Assembly (NCBI RefSeq): GCF_900105985.1
Contig: NZ_FNUB01000005.1
Span: 310,001-374,000 of the forward strand
DNA from: Tenacibaculum sp. MAR_2010_89
Lineage (GTDB): Bacteria > Bacteroidota > Bacteroidia > Flavobacteriales > Flavobacteriaceae
DNA length: 64,000 bases
Reading direction: 5' to 3'
Shown here: piece by piece, positions 10,579 through 19,183 of the stretch
Layout: each line of letters opens with the position of its first letter
How positions within the stretch are numbered: position 1 is the stretch's first letter
Program-made: the position numbers and the translations under genes
The notes under the pieces: generated by a model
Told to the model about the DNA's origin: nothing
The model's database searches: none
What the model saw: the letters and a program-made list of their open reading frames with translations, nothing else

Positions 10579-11028
10579 TTAATTATCACTAGCGTGCCAT
10601 TCTGCAAAACTAGTATCTGTTTCTTGTAGCTTTAAAGAATGTAATTTTATATTCCCAGGAAGACGCTTTTTAATTTTACTAGCGAAATCAATAATCATCA
10701 TTTCACTTGTAGGTTGATAATCAACTAAAATTACATGATGTCCTCTATCTTGTAATTCTTTAGCTAACTCTACGTGCGGTGTGTTTTTATTAAATACCGT
10801 TGCATGGTCAAATACATCAACAATATCTTCTTTTACAATTTTTTTTAAATCACCAAAGTCAATTACCATTCCGTATTTAACATTTGAAGTATCACTAATA
10901 GGTTCACCTATAACAGTTACAGAAAGTTTATAACTATGACCATGAACGTTTTTACACTTACCATCATAACCATATAATGCATGTCCTGTTTCGAAACTAA
11001 ATTGCTTTGTAATTCTAATATTAGCCAC
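10579..11028 (-). CDS. queD: 6-carboxy-5,6,7,8-tetrahydropterin synthase (QueD family)
   Basis: A 149-residue member of the 6-pyruvoyl-tetrahydropterin synthase family. The zinc ligands are His16, His29 and His31 (the latter two in NVHGHSYKL), and the catalytic Cys is Cys25 (GKCKN). In bacteria this family mostly makes the queuosine precursor, and no other queuosine gene is nearby to confirm that. The start is GTG, overlapping by one base the stop of a 31-codon gene on the same strand. An AAAAGG at the overlap may be the ribosome site. Confidence 0.9.
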   Translation of the reverse strand: MANIRITKQFSFETGHALYGYDGKCKNVHGHSYKLSVTVIGEPISDTSNVKYGMVIDFGDLKKIVKEDIVDVFDHATVFNKNTPHVELAKELQDRGHHVILVDYQPTSEMMIIDFASKIKKRLPGNIKLHSLKLQETDTSFAEWHASDN

Positions 11029-11123
11029 TACCTTTTAAATTTTTTATTACTTCTATATTTATTAAAAAAGTATACGATAGCCACTAAAAATGCTAATACG
11101 GCAAATAAATAATCTCCACCCAT
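11028..11123 (-). CDS. 31-residue membrane protein coupled to queD
   Basis: A short open frame from ATG (11123) to TAG reads MGGDYLFAVLAFLVAIVYFF followed by a strongly basic tail NKYRSNKKFKR. This is one hydrophobic helix (about residues 4-20) with a positive C-terminus, so N-out/C-in by the positive-inside rule. Its TAG shares a base with the GTG of queD, the classic layout for translational coupling. It is too short for routine gene finders. I do not know the family, and the coding evidence is composition and overlap only. Confidence 0.55.
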   Translation of the reverse strand: MGGDYLFAVLAFLVAIVYFFNKYRSNKKFKR

Positions 11124-11180
11124 AATTTCAAAATGTTTTTACGCGTCAAAAATACAACTTTGAATTTAATTTACTTGAAT

Positions 11181-11261
11181 TTTCAATGTTTGTTCCTTTA
11201 GCTCAATAATTAACTTGTCCTTAATTAACAAACATTGAAAGTAATAGTATATTTAACTTTG
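11181..11261 (+). promoter_or_regulatory. Promoter and inverted-repeat operator of the AraC-GyrI gene
   Basis: Perfect 14-bp arms TTTCAATGTTTGTT (11181-11194) and AACAAACATTGAAA (11227-11240) flank a 32-bp spacer. The right arm contains TTG (11235-11237), 16 bp upstream of TAACTTTG (11254-11261), a good -33/-7 pair. The -7 box ends 4 nt before the ATG. A protein bound to the right arm would cover the -33 element, which suggests autoregulation. Confidence 0.6.
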
Positions 11262-11265
11262 GCAT

Positions 11266-12138
11266 ATGAAAAATCAAACCCAATTAAATCGCTATGTTAA
11301 ATTAATAGAGTTTCTTGAAAAGAAATTCAAGTCTACTATTAAAGCAGAAGATATAGAAGAGGTTTCATTTTATTCTTATCGGAACATCAACCGTATATTT
11401 TTGGCTTTGCAACATGAAACTATTGGTCAATTTATTAAAAGACGTCGATTAGAAAAAGCTGCAGAATATTTAAAGTTCTCAACTATTGAAATTTCTGATA
11501 TTGCCATGGAAATAGGGTATGGAGATATAGCTGCCTTTAGTAAATCTTTTAAAAAGCATTTCGGATGTAATCCTACTCAATTTAGAAAGTCGTTTTCTTT
11601 ACAGCAAAAAATAACAAATGAAATTTTAAAGAATAAGAGTCAACATGAGAATACTCAAGAGCTAAACTTTGAAGTCGAAACACTTCCTACAATTAAAATA
11701 GTCTACATACAATATAAAGGGTCGTATGAAAACATTAAAGAAATTGAAAAAACATGGAAACAGCTTTTAAAATATGCTTATAAAAAAAAATTGTTGTCAG
11801 AAAAAACAATTGTTCTTGGTGAAGTCCTAGACGATAATGAACTTTCTTCTTCAATTCATTGTAGATATAATGCTTGTATAGTTTTAAATGATAATCAATC
11901 TCTTAATTCTGAAGGTCTATTTATAGTAAAAGAAATTCCATCTCAAAAATATGCTAAATTTATTCATAAAGGTAGTCATGAAAGTTGTTTTGAAACCTAT
12001 AATGATATTTATGCTCGTTGGATGATTGACGTTGGTTTAGAGTTTGATGACAAGCCTATACTAGAATTTTACCCAAATGACGATGATGTTACTCCTAAAA
12101 AAGATCTAATTACAGAAATATACATTCCTATTCTGTAA
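11266..12138 (+). CDS. AraC family regulator with GyrI-like effector domain
   Basis: Residues about 1-110 form the two-helix-turn-helix AraC DNA-binding domain (EISDIAMEIGYGDIAAFSKS at about 75, then FGCNPTQFRKS). Residues about 130-290 form a GyrI-like/SOUL-type small-molecule domain (LPTIKIVYIQYKGSYENI and the closing ITEIYIPIL). It is a one-component sensor in the Rob/SbmC style. The leaderless promoter carries an inverted repeat, and the same AACAAACA element recurs just after this gene, before a small membrane protein and a sterol desaturase. Those genes are its probable targets. The ligand is unknown. Confidence 0.9.
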   Translation: MKNQTQLNRYVKLIEFLEKKFKSTIKAEDIEEVSFYSYRNINRIFLALQHETIGQFIKRRRLEKAAEYLKFSTIEISDIAMEIGYGDIAAFSKSFKKHFGCNPTQFRKSFSLQQKITNEILKNKSQHENTQELNFEVETLPTIKIVYIQYKGSYENIKEIEKTWKQLLKYAYKKKLLSEKTIVLGEVLDDNELSSSIHCRYNACIVLNDNQSLNSEGLFIVKEIPSQKYAKFIHKGSHESCFETYNDIYARWMIDVGLEFDDKPILEFYPNDDDVTPKKDLITEIYIPIL

Positions 12139-12139
12139 A

Positions 12140-12184
12140 TGTCCTAATTGAACAAACAAACCTTTCATTCATAACTTAATTTTG
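12140..12184 (+). promoter_or_regulatory. Second operator copy and -7 box before the small membrane protein gene
   Basis: TGTCCTAATTGAACAAACA (12140-12158) matches TGTCCTTAATTAACAAACA (11216-11234) in the araC promoter at 16 of 19 positions. It is followed by TAATTTTG (12177-12184), a -7 box 10 nt before the ATG. Confidence 0.5.
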
Positions 12185-12194
12185 TATTATAATT

Positions 12195-12380
12195 ATGAAT
12201 AATATGAAAGGTTACAAATTTAACAGCTATTGGTATTTAGGGTTTTTTGGTCTTATTGGGTTCTATTATATACCTTTTATAATACTATTTTTTCAAGGTA
12301 ATAACTCAGCATGGGTACTTACAAACCTATTGTGGTTTTTATGGTTTTCATATTTTATTCCTGAAAATAAAAACAATTAA
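12195..12380 (+). CDS. Small two-helix membrane protein
   Basis: A 61-residue protein rich in Trp, Tyr and Phe with two hydrophobic stretches: YWYLGFFGLIGFYYIPFIILFF (about 13-34) and WVLTNLLWFLWFSYFI (about 40-55). An alternative ATG lies at 12204. It is 2 nt upstream of the sterol desaturase gene and shares an operator-like element with the preceding regulator gene, so it is likely co-expressed with the desaturase. The family is not recognised. Confidence 0.65.
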   Translation: MNNMKGYKFNSYWYLGFFGLIGFYYIPFIILFFQGNNSAWVLTNLLWFLWFSYFIPENKNN

Positions 12381-12382
12381 AA

Positions 12383-13264
12383 ATGAGTTTTTCTAAAATA
12401 ATATCCTTGTTTCAAGAATCTAATATCATGCTATATGTAGGTTACTTTTTCTTATTTAATACAAGTTTAATAATCATTGAATTATTTATTGATTTTTTAA
12501 TTAAAAAGGAAAGACGTTGGAAAGATTCATTTGCTAACATTTCTATTTTTTTCTTAAATCAACTAATTGAAAAAACAATTATAGGTTCTATTGGTGTAAT
12601 ATGTTTAATGCCATTTCATTGGATAACACCTTTATCAATATCTATGAATACTTATACATGGATATTAGCTTTTTTAGTCGCTGATTTTACCTATTATTGG
12701 ATGCACCGATTAGAACACGAACATAGAATTTTATGGGCTAGTCATAGTGTACATCATTCTTCAGAAGATTATAACCTTACTATTTCAATGCGTTTAAGTA
12801 TTGTAGAAGGCATGTTTGAATGGATTTTCTTAATTCCAATGATTTTAATCGGTTTTTCTCCTTTTCAAGCAATTATTGGATTAGTATTAGTTGCCCAATT
12901 TCAAACATGGATTCATACCGAATATATTGGTAAATTAGGCTGGTTAGATGAATTTTTTAATACTCCTTCTGTTCATCGTGTACATCATGGATCTAACAAC
13001 AAATATTTAGATAAAAACTATGGTGGTTTTTTAATTATTTGGGATAAGATATTTGGTACATTTCAAAGAGAAGAAGAAAAGGTTATTTATGGATTAACAA
13101 AAAACATTAAAACTAATAACCCTATTAAAATAAACTTTATTGAATATAAAAATATATGGACCGATGTTAAAAAATGTAAAACATTAAGCCATAAACTGAG
13201 AATTATTTTTGGAAACCTAATATGGAAGCCTGATTATTTTTATAAAAAAAGAGCTAAAAATTAG
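12383..13264 (+). CDS. Sterol desaturase/fatty acid hydroxylase family membrane protein
   Basis: An integral membrane di-iron oxygenase family member of 293 residues with about four helices. The histidine boxes are HRLEHEH (108-114), HSVHH (121-125), a single His178 (WIHTE) and HRVHHG (198-203), so the metal site is complete. Substrates in the family include sterols, fatty acids, carotenoids and ether lipids; nothing here selects one. It lies downstream of an AraC-GyrI regulator with which it shares an operator motif, so an inducible role is likely. Its TAG overlaps the convergent gene's stop by 4 nt. Confidence 0.92.
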   Translation: MSFSKIISLFQESNIMLYVGYFFLFNTSLIIIELFIDFLIKKERRWKDSFANISIFFLNQLIEKTIIGSIGVICLMPFHWITPLSISMNTYTWILAFLVADFTYYWMHRLEHEHRILWASHSVHHSSEDYNLTISMRLSIVEGMFEWIFLIPMILIGFSPFQAIIGLVLVAQFQTWIHTEYIGKLGWLDEFFNTPSVHRVHHGSNNKYLDKNYGGFLIIWDKIFGTFQREEEKVIYGLTKNIKTNNPIKINFIEYKNIWTDVKKCKTLSHKLRIIFGNLIWKPDYFYKKRAKN

Positions 13265-14028
13265 CTCTTAAATTTTTTTAATGCATTTTTAGTAAAATCA
13301 GAAAGCACTAGTTTACCTGAGGTTTCAGCCCTCTGAATTAAAAGACTATCCCAGTTTTCTGTACCAATCCACAATGCTTTTTTCATTTCATCTAAAGCTT
13401 CTGGGTTATAAGAGGCTAATTTTTCAGTAAACACCTCAAGTTCTTTGTCTAACTCTTCAATATTTTCAAAAACACGTGCATATAAACCTTTCTCTTTTGC
13501 CCAATATGCATTTTTCCAACTACTAGCATCTAAAGTTAATTCGGCCAATCCACTTACTCCAACTTTACGTTTTACTGCGGGTGCTATTACAAATGGACCA
13601 ATACCTATAGTAAATTCTGATAATTTTATAGCTGCATGTTCAGTCGCTAAAACATAATCACAAGCAGCAGCTAAACCTACTCCTCCACCTACAGTTTTTC
13701 CTTGTACACGGCCAACAATTAATTTAGAACATGATCGCATTGCGTTAATAACATTTGCAAAGCCTGAAAAGAATTTTTTCCCATCTACAAGATTATCAAT
13801 TGCTACTAACTCATCAAAAGAAGCCCCTGCACAAAAAGCTCTTTCTCCTTCCGATTTTAACACTACTACAGCTACCTCATCATTACTTGATAATTCATCT
13901 AATTTATTAGCTAGTCGCTCTAATAATTCACTAGGAAAAGAATTACTTGCTGGATGTCCAAACTCAATTGTTGCAATCTTATTTTCTACGCTAGTATATA
14001 AACTTCCGTTTTCTCTATTAGTGGTCAT
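13261..14028 (-). CDS. Enoyl-CoA hydratase/isomerase family protein
   Basis: A 255-residue crotonase-fold enzyme. The oxyanion-hole segments are AFCAGASFDEL (about 70-80) and GKTVGGGVGLAAACDY (about 109-124). The catalytic Glu pair of classic hydratases is not obvious (SEFTIGIGPFVIAP follows), so it may be an isomerase, hydrolase or degradation-pathway variant. No acyl-CoA genes adjoin it. It is convergent with the desaturase, sharing the four bases TTAG at their ends. Confidence 0.88.
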   Translation of the reverse strand: MTTNRENGSLYTSVENKIATIEFGHPASNSFPSELLERLANKLDELSSNDEVAVVVLKSEGERAFCAGASFDELVAIDNLVDGKKFFSGFANVINAMRSCSKLIVGRVQGKTVGGGVGLAAACDYVLATEHAAIKLSEFTIGIGPFVIAPAVKRKVGVSGLAELTLDASSWKNAYWAKEKGLYARVFENIEELDKELEVFTEKLASYNPEALDEMKKALWIGTENWDSLLIQRAETSGKLVLSDFTKNALKKFKS

Positions 14029-14357
14029 AAAAATTTCGTTTATGTATAATTAATGCATGAAAATATGCAACTTTATTTTTCAAATTTAATACTTTATTTT
14101 TAGTATTCCCTTTCTTACAATTCTTAATTTCTAACTACTTTTTTATAAACTATTAAGCATGTTTTTTACTCTTGATAAGTAAACTATTCTATTTTCATTT
14201 ATACCTATAATACTTCCACTCATTTAAAAATACATAGTACTTATGGCATTCTTTCAGAATTTAGATAGTTACTTAACTAAATTTAAACTGTTTAAGAACA
14301 CTAGAATTATTTATTAATATAAATAAAAAAGTACAAAACATACCTACACTAAATATT
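14029..14357. other. 329-bp intergenic spacer without recognisable gene
   Basis: Very AT-rich, lying between divergent genes. The only short frame of note is 24 codons from about 14243 and shows no coding signal. I see no strong hairpin and no clear TAnnTTTG box close to the GH2 start. Confidence 0.6.
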
Positions 14358-17204
14358 ATGGACAAACCTAATACAACAATCGTAACTCCTAAAATTTCTT
14401 CACCTATCATTTTAAATTCAACTCTAGTAAAATGGTTGGCAATAAAAGATGACTTACCAGAAAAGCCGTCGGCAATAGAAATAAAAGAAAAAGGAATTCA
14501 ATATACCTCAGTAAGTTATAAACCTACAAATTGGATTGATGCAATTATACCAGGAACTACCTTAAACACACTAGTTCATAATTCGGAATGGATTAAACAA
14601 AACATTCCTTCAAAAATATTAAGCGAACAGCCTGGTAGCACTACTTTTTTTAATCCGTATTTTGATACTAACTTATTACATATTCCAGATGTAAATGACA
14701 AGGGAATTACATTTTATACATATTGGTACTATACAGAAATAAAATTACCTGAAATTAATGATGCCTCACATTTTTGGTTAAAATTTAGAGGAATAAATTA
14801 TACTGCAGATATATTTATCAATGGGAAACAACTAAATAAAGAACAGTTAAAAGGTATGTTTTTTAGAAATGATTTTGATATTTCTACATTTCCAAGTGAA
14901 GATGGTGTTACTAGAATAGCTGTTCGTATAGTACCACCTAACCCTGTTGGAATACCAACTTTATCAAATAATGGTGGTATTCAAGGGGTCCCAAATATTG
15001 GAGAGAATGTTACTATGCGTTACCCTATTGGTTGGGATTGGATGGCTACAATTCCTGATAGAAGTACAGGTTTGTGGGACCAGGTTTCAATAGAAACTAC
15101 CAAATCATTGGTATTAAAAAACCCGCATATAACAACAACTGTTCTCGAAAATGGTATCTTAACAAACAATGCGAAAGTTAATATCTCTGTTGAAGTATAC
15201 AATTCTACAAATAAAATACAAATAGGAACTCTCAAGTATGTTTTAAATGAAAAAATAGAAAAGTTATCTATTAAAATACCTCCATCAACTGAAGCTAAAA
15301 AAGTTACTTTTCCAGAAATAATAATTTCGAATCCGAAATTATGGTGGCCTCATGGTTGTGATCCTTCAGGAACCGACAAACTTCCTGAACTGTATGATTT
15401 AGAAATATACATCTACTTAGGAGAGAATATAAGTTCTGAAACCTTGTCTGATCAAAAAAAGGTCCGTGTCGGAATCAGAGAGTTTTCTATAAAGAATGAT
15501 TTTAAAGTAGACGCCCCAACAAGTCCTTCAAAAAGAAAAAGTCGAAAGTTTTTTGTAAATGGAAATCCAATTTTTATTAGAGGAGGAAATTGGATGGGAA
15601 CAGATGCATTGTTTCGAATGGGAGCAGACCGTTATCGTAATGAAGTTAGAATGCACAAAGAAATGAATATAAATTTGATTCGTGTTTGGGGAGGTGGAAT
15701 TGCAGAGCGACCTGAATTTTATGAAGCTTGTGATGAATTTGGGATTTTAGTAATGCAAGAGTTTTGGTTTTCTAGTGAATTTATTTATAACAATAGTAAC
15801 CTTCCAGAAACCTACAGAAAAACATTTACAAAATGCGCGGTAGACACTATAAAAATGTTACGAAATCATGCTAGCTTATTATTTTGGTGTGCAGCAAATG
15901 AATCTATACCACCACAAGAATTGTTAGTTGAGCTGAAAACTTATATTGGTGCTAAAGGATCTTTGGACACTCAAAGAATTCTTATTGAAAATTCTAAAGC
16001 TATCTCTGGACAAGTTGAAAATGATGGTCCTTATGGTATATATAACCCCGATAGATATTTCAAATGGCTACCAGATGGATTTACTGGGTCATTCAATCCT
16101 GAAATTGGTTCATTAGGAGTACCACCAGTAGAAAGTATGCGTTTGGTACTAGATGAAAATTCATTAGGTGATAAAACTATTCCTAAAAGAAATGCAAAAA
16201 CATCAGATGTTTTACCTAGTTGGCAGCATTTAAAATACAGTCAATATTTTATTAATTCACCATCTGGTACACCTTTAAATGATCAAATCTATACTTATGG
16301 AACTCCAAAAAATATTGAAGATTTTTGTGAACGTGCTCAATTAGCAAGTTATTTTCATTACAAAGAATTGTGGGAAGGGTATTTGACATATATGTGGCAA
16401 CGATATACAGGACTTATAATATGGAAATCTCAAGGGCCATGGACAGGTTTACGTGCAAAACTATACGATTGGTTTTTAGAATCAACAGGTGGTTATTGGG
16501 GTGTAAAAAATGCTTGTGAAGCTATACATGTACAATTAAACTTAATCAATTACCCAAATTCTTCTACTTTTGACATTAACATTGTAAACCATACTGTAAA
16601 TAAAATTCAAAGTAACTCTATAGAATGGAACGTTTATAGTTGTTCTGAAATGATAGGAACTGGAAATATTTCTATGAAATCACAATTAAACAAAGGTATT
16701 GTTGCTGGGTCATCAACTGGTTTAGTATATTCTTTAGATCTTAAAACTGTTCTTTCTAAGCTAAAAACAGATGAAAAAGTATATTTCCTTAAATTAAAAA
16801 TGACTACAAATAAAGGGATAACTTCAGAGAATTTTTATTGGTTGAGTACAAATGGTCAATTTGATGAATTAGAGACCTATAAAAACTCAATAATTACTTG
16901 TACAGCAAATGGTATTATAGCTAAAAAAGGAAGTTATAAAATTCAATTAACTGCCAATAATAATGGAGCTTTGGTTTCTTTTTGGAACCGATTGCAAGTA
17001 AGAAAACCAGTAAAAAAAGGTATGGATATAGAAAGAGTTTTACCAGTTTTTTATGATAAAAACTATTTTTCCATGCTAGGGAAATCAGAAGAAAATATTG
17101 AAATTGAGTTTGAAGAATCTACTTTAACTAACAGTCAAAAACCTGAGTTGTGGCTAAAAGGGTGGAACCAAACATGGCAACAAATAAAAGTTATTTGGGA
17201 ATAA
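14358..17204 (+). CDS. Glycoside hydrolase family 2 (exo-beta-glucosaminidase/mannosidase-like)
   Basis: A 948-residue GH2 enzyme: N-terminal sugar-binding beta domain (about 110-250), immunoglobulin-like domain (about 250-380), TIM barrel from about 398, and C-terminal beta domains. The acid/base is Glu515 (CAANES). The probable nucleophile is Glu582 (FNPEIGSLGVPP), the wording of CsxA-type exo-beta-D-glucosaminidases and plant endo-beta-mannosidases rather than beta-galactosidases. GGNWMG and RVWGGGI also fit that branch. No signal peptide is present (MDKPNTTIVTPK), and no transporter or sulfatase neighbours indicate a polysaccharide locus. The substrate is inferred only. Confidence 0.88.
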   Translation: MDKPNTTIVTPKISSPIILNSTLVKWLAIKDDLPEKPSAIEIKEKGIQYTSVSYKPTNWIDAIIPGTTLNTLVHNSEWIKQNIPSKILSEQPGSTTFFNPYFDTNLLHIPDVNDKGITFYTYWYYTEIKLPEINDASHFWLKFRGINYTADIFINGKQLNKEQLKGMFFRNDFDISTFPSEDGVTRIAVRIVPPNPVGIPTLSNNGGIQGVPNIGENVTMRYPIGWDWMATIPDRSTGLWDQVSIETTKSLVLKNPHITTTVLENGILTNNAKVNISVEVYNSTNKIQIGTLKYVLNEKIEKLSIKIPPSTEAKKVTFPEIIISNPKLWWPHGCDPSGTDKLPELYDLEIYIYLGENISSETLSDQKKVRVGIREFSIKNDFKVDAPTSPSKRKSRKFFVNGNPIFIRGGNWMGTDALFRMGADRYRNEVRMHKEMNINLIRVWGGGIAERPEFYEACDEFGILVMQEFWFSSEFIYNNSNLPETYRKTFTKCAVDTIKMLRNHASLLFWCAANESIPPQELLVELKTYIGAKGSLDTQRILIENSKAISGQVENDGPYGIYNPDRYFKWLPDGFTGSFNPEIGSLGVPPVESMRLVLDENSLGDKTIPKRNAKTSDVLPSWQHLKYSQYFINSPSGTPLNDQIYTYGTPKNIEDFCERAQLASYFHYKELWEGYLTYMWQRYTGLIIWKSQGPWTGLRAKLYDWFLESTGGYWGVKNACEAIHVQLNLINYPNSSTFDINIVNHTVNKIQSNSIEWNVYSCSEMIGTGNISMKSQLNKGIVAGSSTGLVYSLDLKTVLSKLKTDEKVYFLKLKMTTNKGITSENFYWLSTNGQFDELETYKNSIITCTANGIIAKKGSYKIQLTANNNGALVSFWNRLQVRKPVKKGMDIERVLPVFYDKNYFSMLGKSEENIEIEFEESTLTNSQKPELWLKGWNQTWQQIKVIWE

Positions 17205-17223
17205 CTGTTATCCAAAAAACATA

Positions 17224-17258
17224 TTATGACCGTTAAAAAATATTTTTAACGGTCATAA
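17224..17258. terminator. Bidirectional terminator between GH2 and MATE genes
   Basis: There is a perfect 16-bp inverted repeat (17224-17239 and 17243-17258) with a 3-nt loop between convergent genes. The core is TGACCGTT/AACGGTCA. Confidence 0.7.
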
Positions 17259-17309
17259 ACATAATTCTAAATCAACTATTTTTTATTCTTAAATTCTATT
17301 TATAAGAGC

Positions 17310-18647
17310 TTAATTTTCTTTTCTTGATAACAAGAAAAACTTTTTTCTAAACACAAAAATTAATGGAATACTACGTGCTATAATCCATCCATAAAATGCT
17401 ATCCAAATAGCATATAGCTTATAGTTCATAGCATCAAAAATTAACAATACTGGTATAAAAACTAATAATGTAGAAAGTAATAGTATATTTCGTAAATACT
17501 TAGTTTCTCCTAAGCCTTTAAACATACCATCATAAATAAAAGCAACTGCACAAATAGGTTGCATTGCTAAAATAATCCAAAAAGTATTATAAAATTGTTC
17601 TAAAACAACTATTTCTTGTGTAAATATTCTTCCTATAAAATGATAAAAAACAAAACCTATTAACGCTAATCCCCCTCCAAAAATTAGACCATAAATAATT
17701 AATTTTCTTCCTAATAAAATTAATGTTTTGTATGCTTTAGCTCCTACTAATTTTCCAGATAAAATATTCCCAGCACTCGAGTATCCATCGATCATAAAAG
17801 CTCCCATTAACCAAATATTGAGACCAATAGTATACGCTGCTATATATTCTTTTCCATAATCTGTAGCATAAGAAGTAGCAAAATACAATGCTACATTTAA
17901 AGCTATTGTACGTACAAATAAGTTTGCTACCATAACTATAAATCGACGGATTTCTTTATTAAAAGGTAGCGTGAATTTTAATGAAATACTTGTTTTTTTT
18001 AACAATAAGTATATAGCCATTAATGCCATTGTTATTTGAGCAAAAACACTTGCATAAGCTGCTCCTTCAATATTCATGGCAGGTATATAATTTTCTATAC
18101 CGTACACTAATACAATATCTAAAACAACATTAACAATAGTACCAACTATAGCAATAAGCATAGGGTAATACGTATTTTGTAATCCCCTAAAAATGCCAAA
18201 TATGGCAATAACTAATAATGTAAAAGGAAAACCAAAAACTCTAATTTTATAATAGGTTGTTGAATATTCTAAAATAGTTCCTGAGGCATTGTAAAATTGA
18301 AATATTTCCTTGGTAAAAGGATAGCTTATTGCCAAAATAAGAAAACTAATACTTACCACTAATAAAATTGCTTGTGCTGGTAACTCTTTAACTTCATCTA
18401 GTTTGTTAGCACCAAGATATTGGGAAATTATTGATGATATGCCACTTCGTGTTTGACCAAAAACCCAAATTAACATAGATAAAAATGCCCCAACAATTCC
18501 TATTGCTGCAATACTTTCAGTAGCATTTTGTTGAATATTACCAACAATAGCTAAATCAGTTGTAGACAATAACGGTTCAGCAACTCCAGCAATTAATGCA
18601 GGTATTGCTAATTTATTTATTCGTTTAAATGTAATTTCTTGATTCAT
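17310..18647 (-). CDS. MATE family efflux transporter
   Basis: A twelve-helix multidrug/toxin or metabolite exporter driven by Na+ or H+. The family start is MNQEITFKRINKLAIPALI (ATG at 18647); an in-frame ATG ten codons upstream (18677) is less likely. The motif ISSIISQYLGANK (about 85-97) and the mirrored second half (GNILSGKLVGAKAYK, about 290) are typical of DinF-like MATE proteins. The length of 445 residues is normal. It stands alone, and no substrate can be inferred. Confidence 0.93.
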   Translation of the reverse strand: MNQEITFKRINKLAIPALIAGVAEPLLSTTDLAIVGNIQQNATESIAAIGIVGAFLSMLIWVFGQTRSGISSIISQYLGANKLDEVKELPAQAILLVVSISFLILAISYPFTKEIFQFYNASGTILEYSTTYYKIRVFGFPFTLLVIAIFGIFRGLQNTYYPMLIAIVGTIVNVVLDIVLVYGIENYIPAMNIEGAAYASVFAQITMALMAIYLLLKKTSISLKFTLPFNKEIRRFIVMVANLFVRTIALNVALYFATSYATDYGKEYIAAYTIGLNIWLMGAFMIDGYSSAGNILSGKLVGAKAYKTLILLGRKLIIYGLIFGGGLALIGFVFYHFIGRIFTQEIVVLEQFYNTFWIILAMQPICAVAFIYDGMFKGLGETKYLRNILLLSTLLVFIPVLLIFDAMNYKLYAIWIAFYGWIIARSIPLIFVFRKKFFLLSRKEN

Positions 18648-18730
18648 GATATAATAATCAAAAGTAGGAATATTCATTCTTCATTTTGTAGTTTTGATTA
18701 TACTTATTTTTGATAAATGAATAGTATTTT

Positions 18731-19180
18731 ATGATAGACTTGATAGAATGCATCTCTGAAATTATTTTAGATATTCAAGAGTTTTTCTTTAGAAAAAAAA
18801 GAAAAAAGCAACGTGCGTATGAAAAAGAGAATAGTTTTCCTAAAAAAAGAATGATTTCACCCTATGAAAGGGTCTTTATTATAGTAGGAGTTATGATTGT
18901 TTTTATAACTTTTTTTATGTTAATACCTTCATCAAAAGGAACCACAATAACTACTCAAAAAATAAAGGAACTTAAAGAATTATTAGATAATGAAAAATCT
19001 ATTCTAGGTACCTATCCTGAAAAACTAGAAATGGTTATTAGAAACAATCCTTTAAGGGCTAACTTAACAAAAGACTATTGGAATAATAACTTTCAATATG
19101 AATTTATAAATAGAAATAAATATGTATTAAGTTCTTCTGGTAAAGATGGTGTTTTTGGAACTGAAGATGATATTAAATAG
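18731..19180 (+). CDS. Membrane-anchored protein with GspG-like C-terminal domain
   Basis: In this 149-residue protein residues 1-46 are charged and cytoplasmic (FRKKRKKQRAYEKEN), 47-66 form one helix (RVFIIVGVMIVFITFFMLIP), and 70-149 resemble the globular domain of the type II secretion major pseudopilin GspG. That region has G-T-Y-P-E-K-L (about 93), DYWNNNFQYEF (115-125, compare DPWGNPYQY) and the calcium-loop ending SGKDGVFGTEDDI (136-148). It has no prepilin peptidase site, because the helix is internal and lacks the G-F-T-L-x-E motif. It therefore looks like a pseudopilin head on an ordinary anchor. No secretion genes are nearby. Confidence 0.75.
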   Translation: MIDLIECISEIILDIQEFFFRKKRKKQRAYEKENSFPKKRMISPYERVFIIVGVMIVFITFFMLIPSSKGTTITTQKIKELKELLDNEKSILGTYPEKLEMVIRNNPLRANLTKDYWNNNFQYEFINRNKYVLSSSGKDGVFGTEDDIK

Positions 19181-19183
19181 CTA

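Noticed and set aside
18731..19180. Evidence of a type II secretion system
   Set aside because: Only a GspG-like head domain is present, without a prepilin site or any partner genes.
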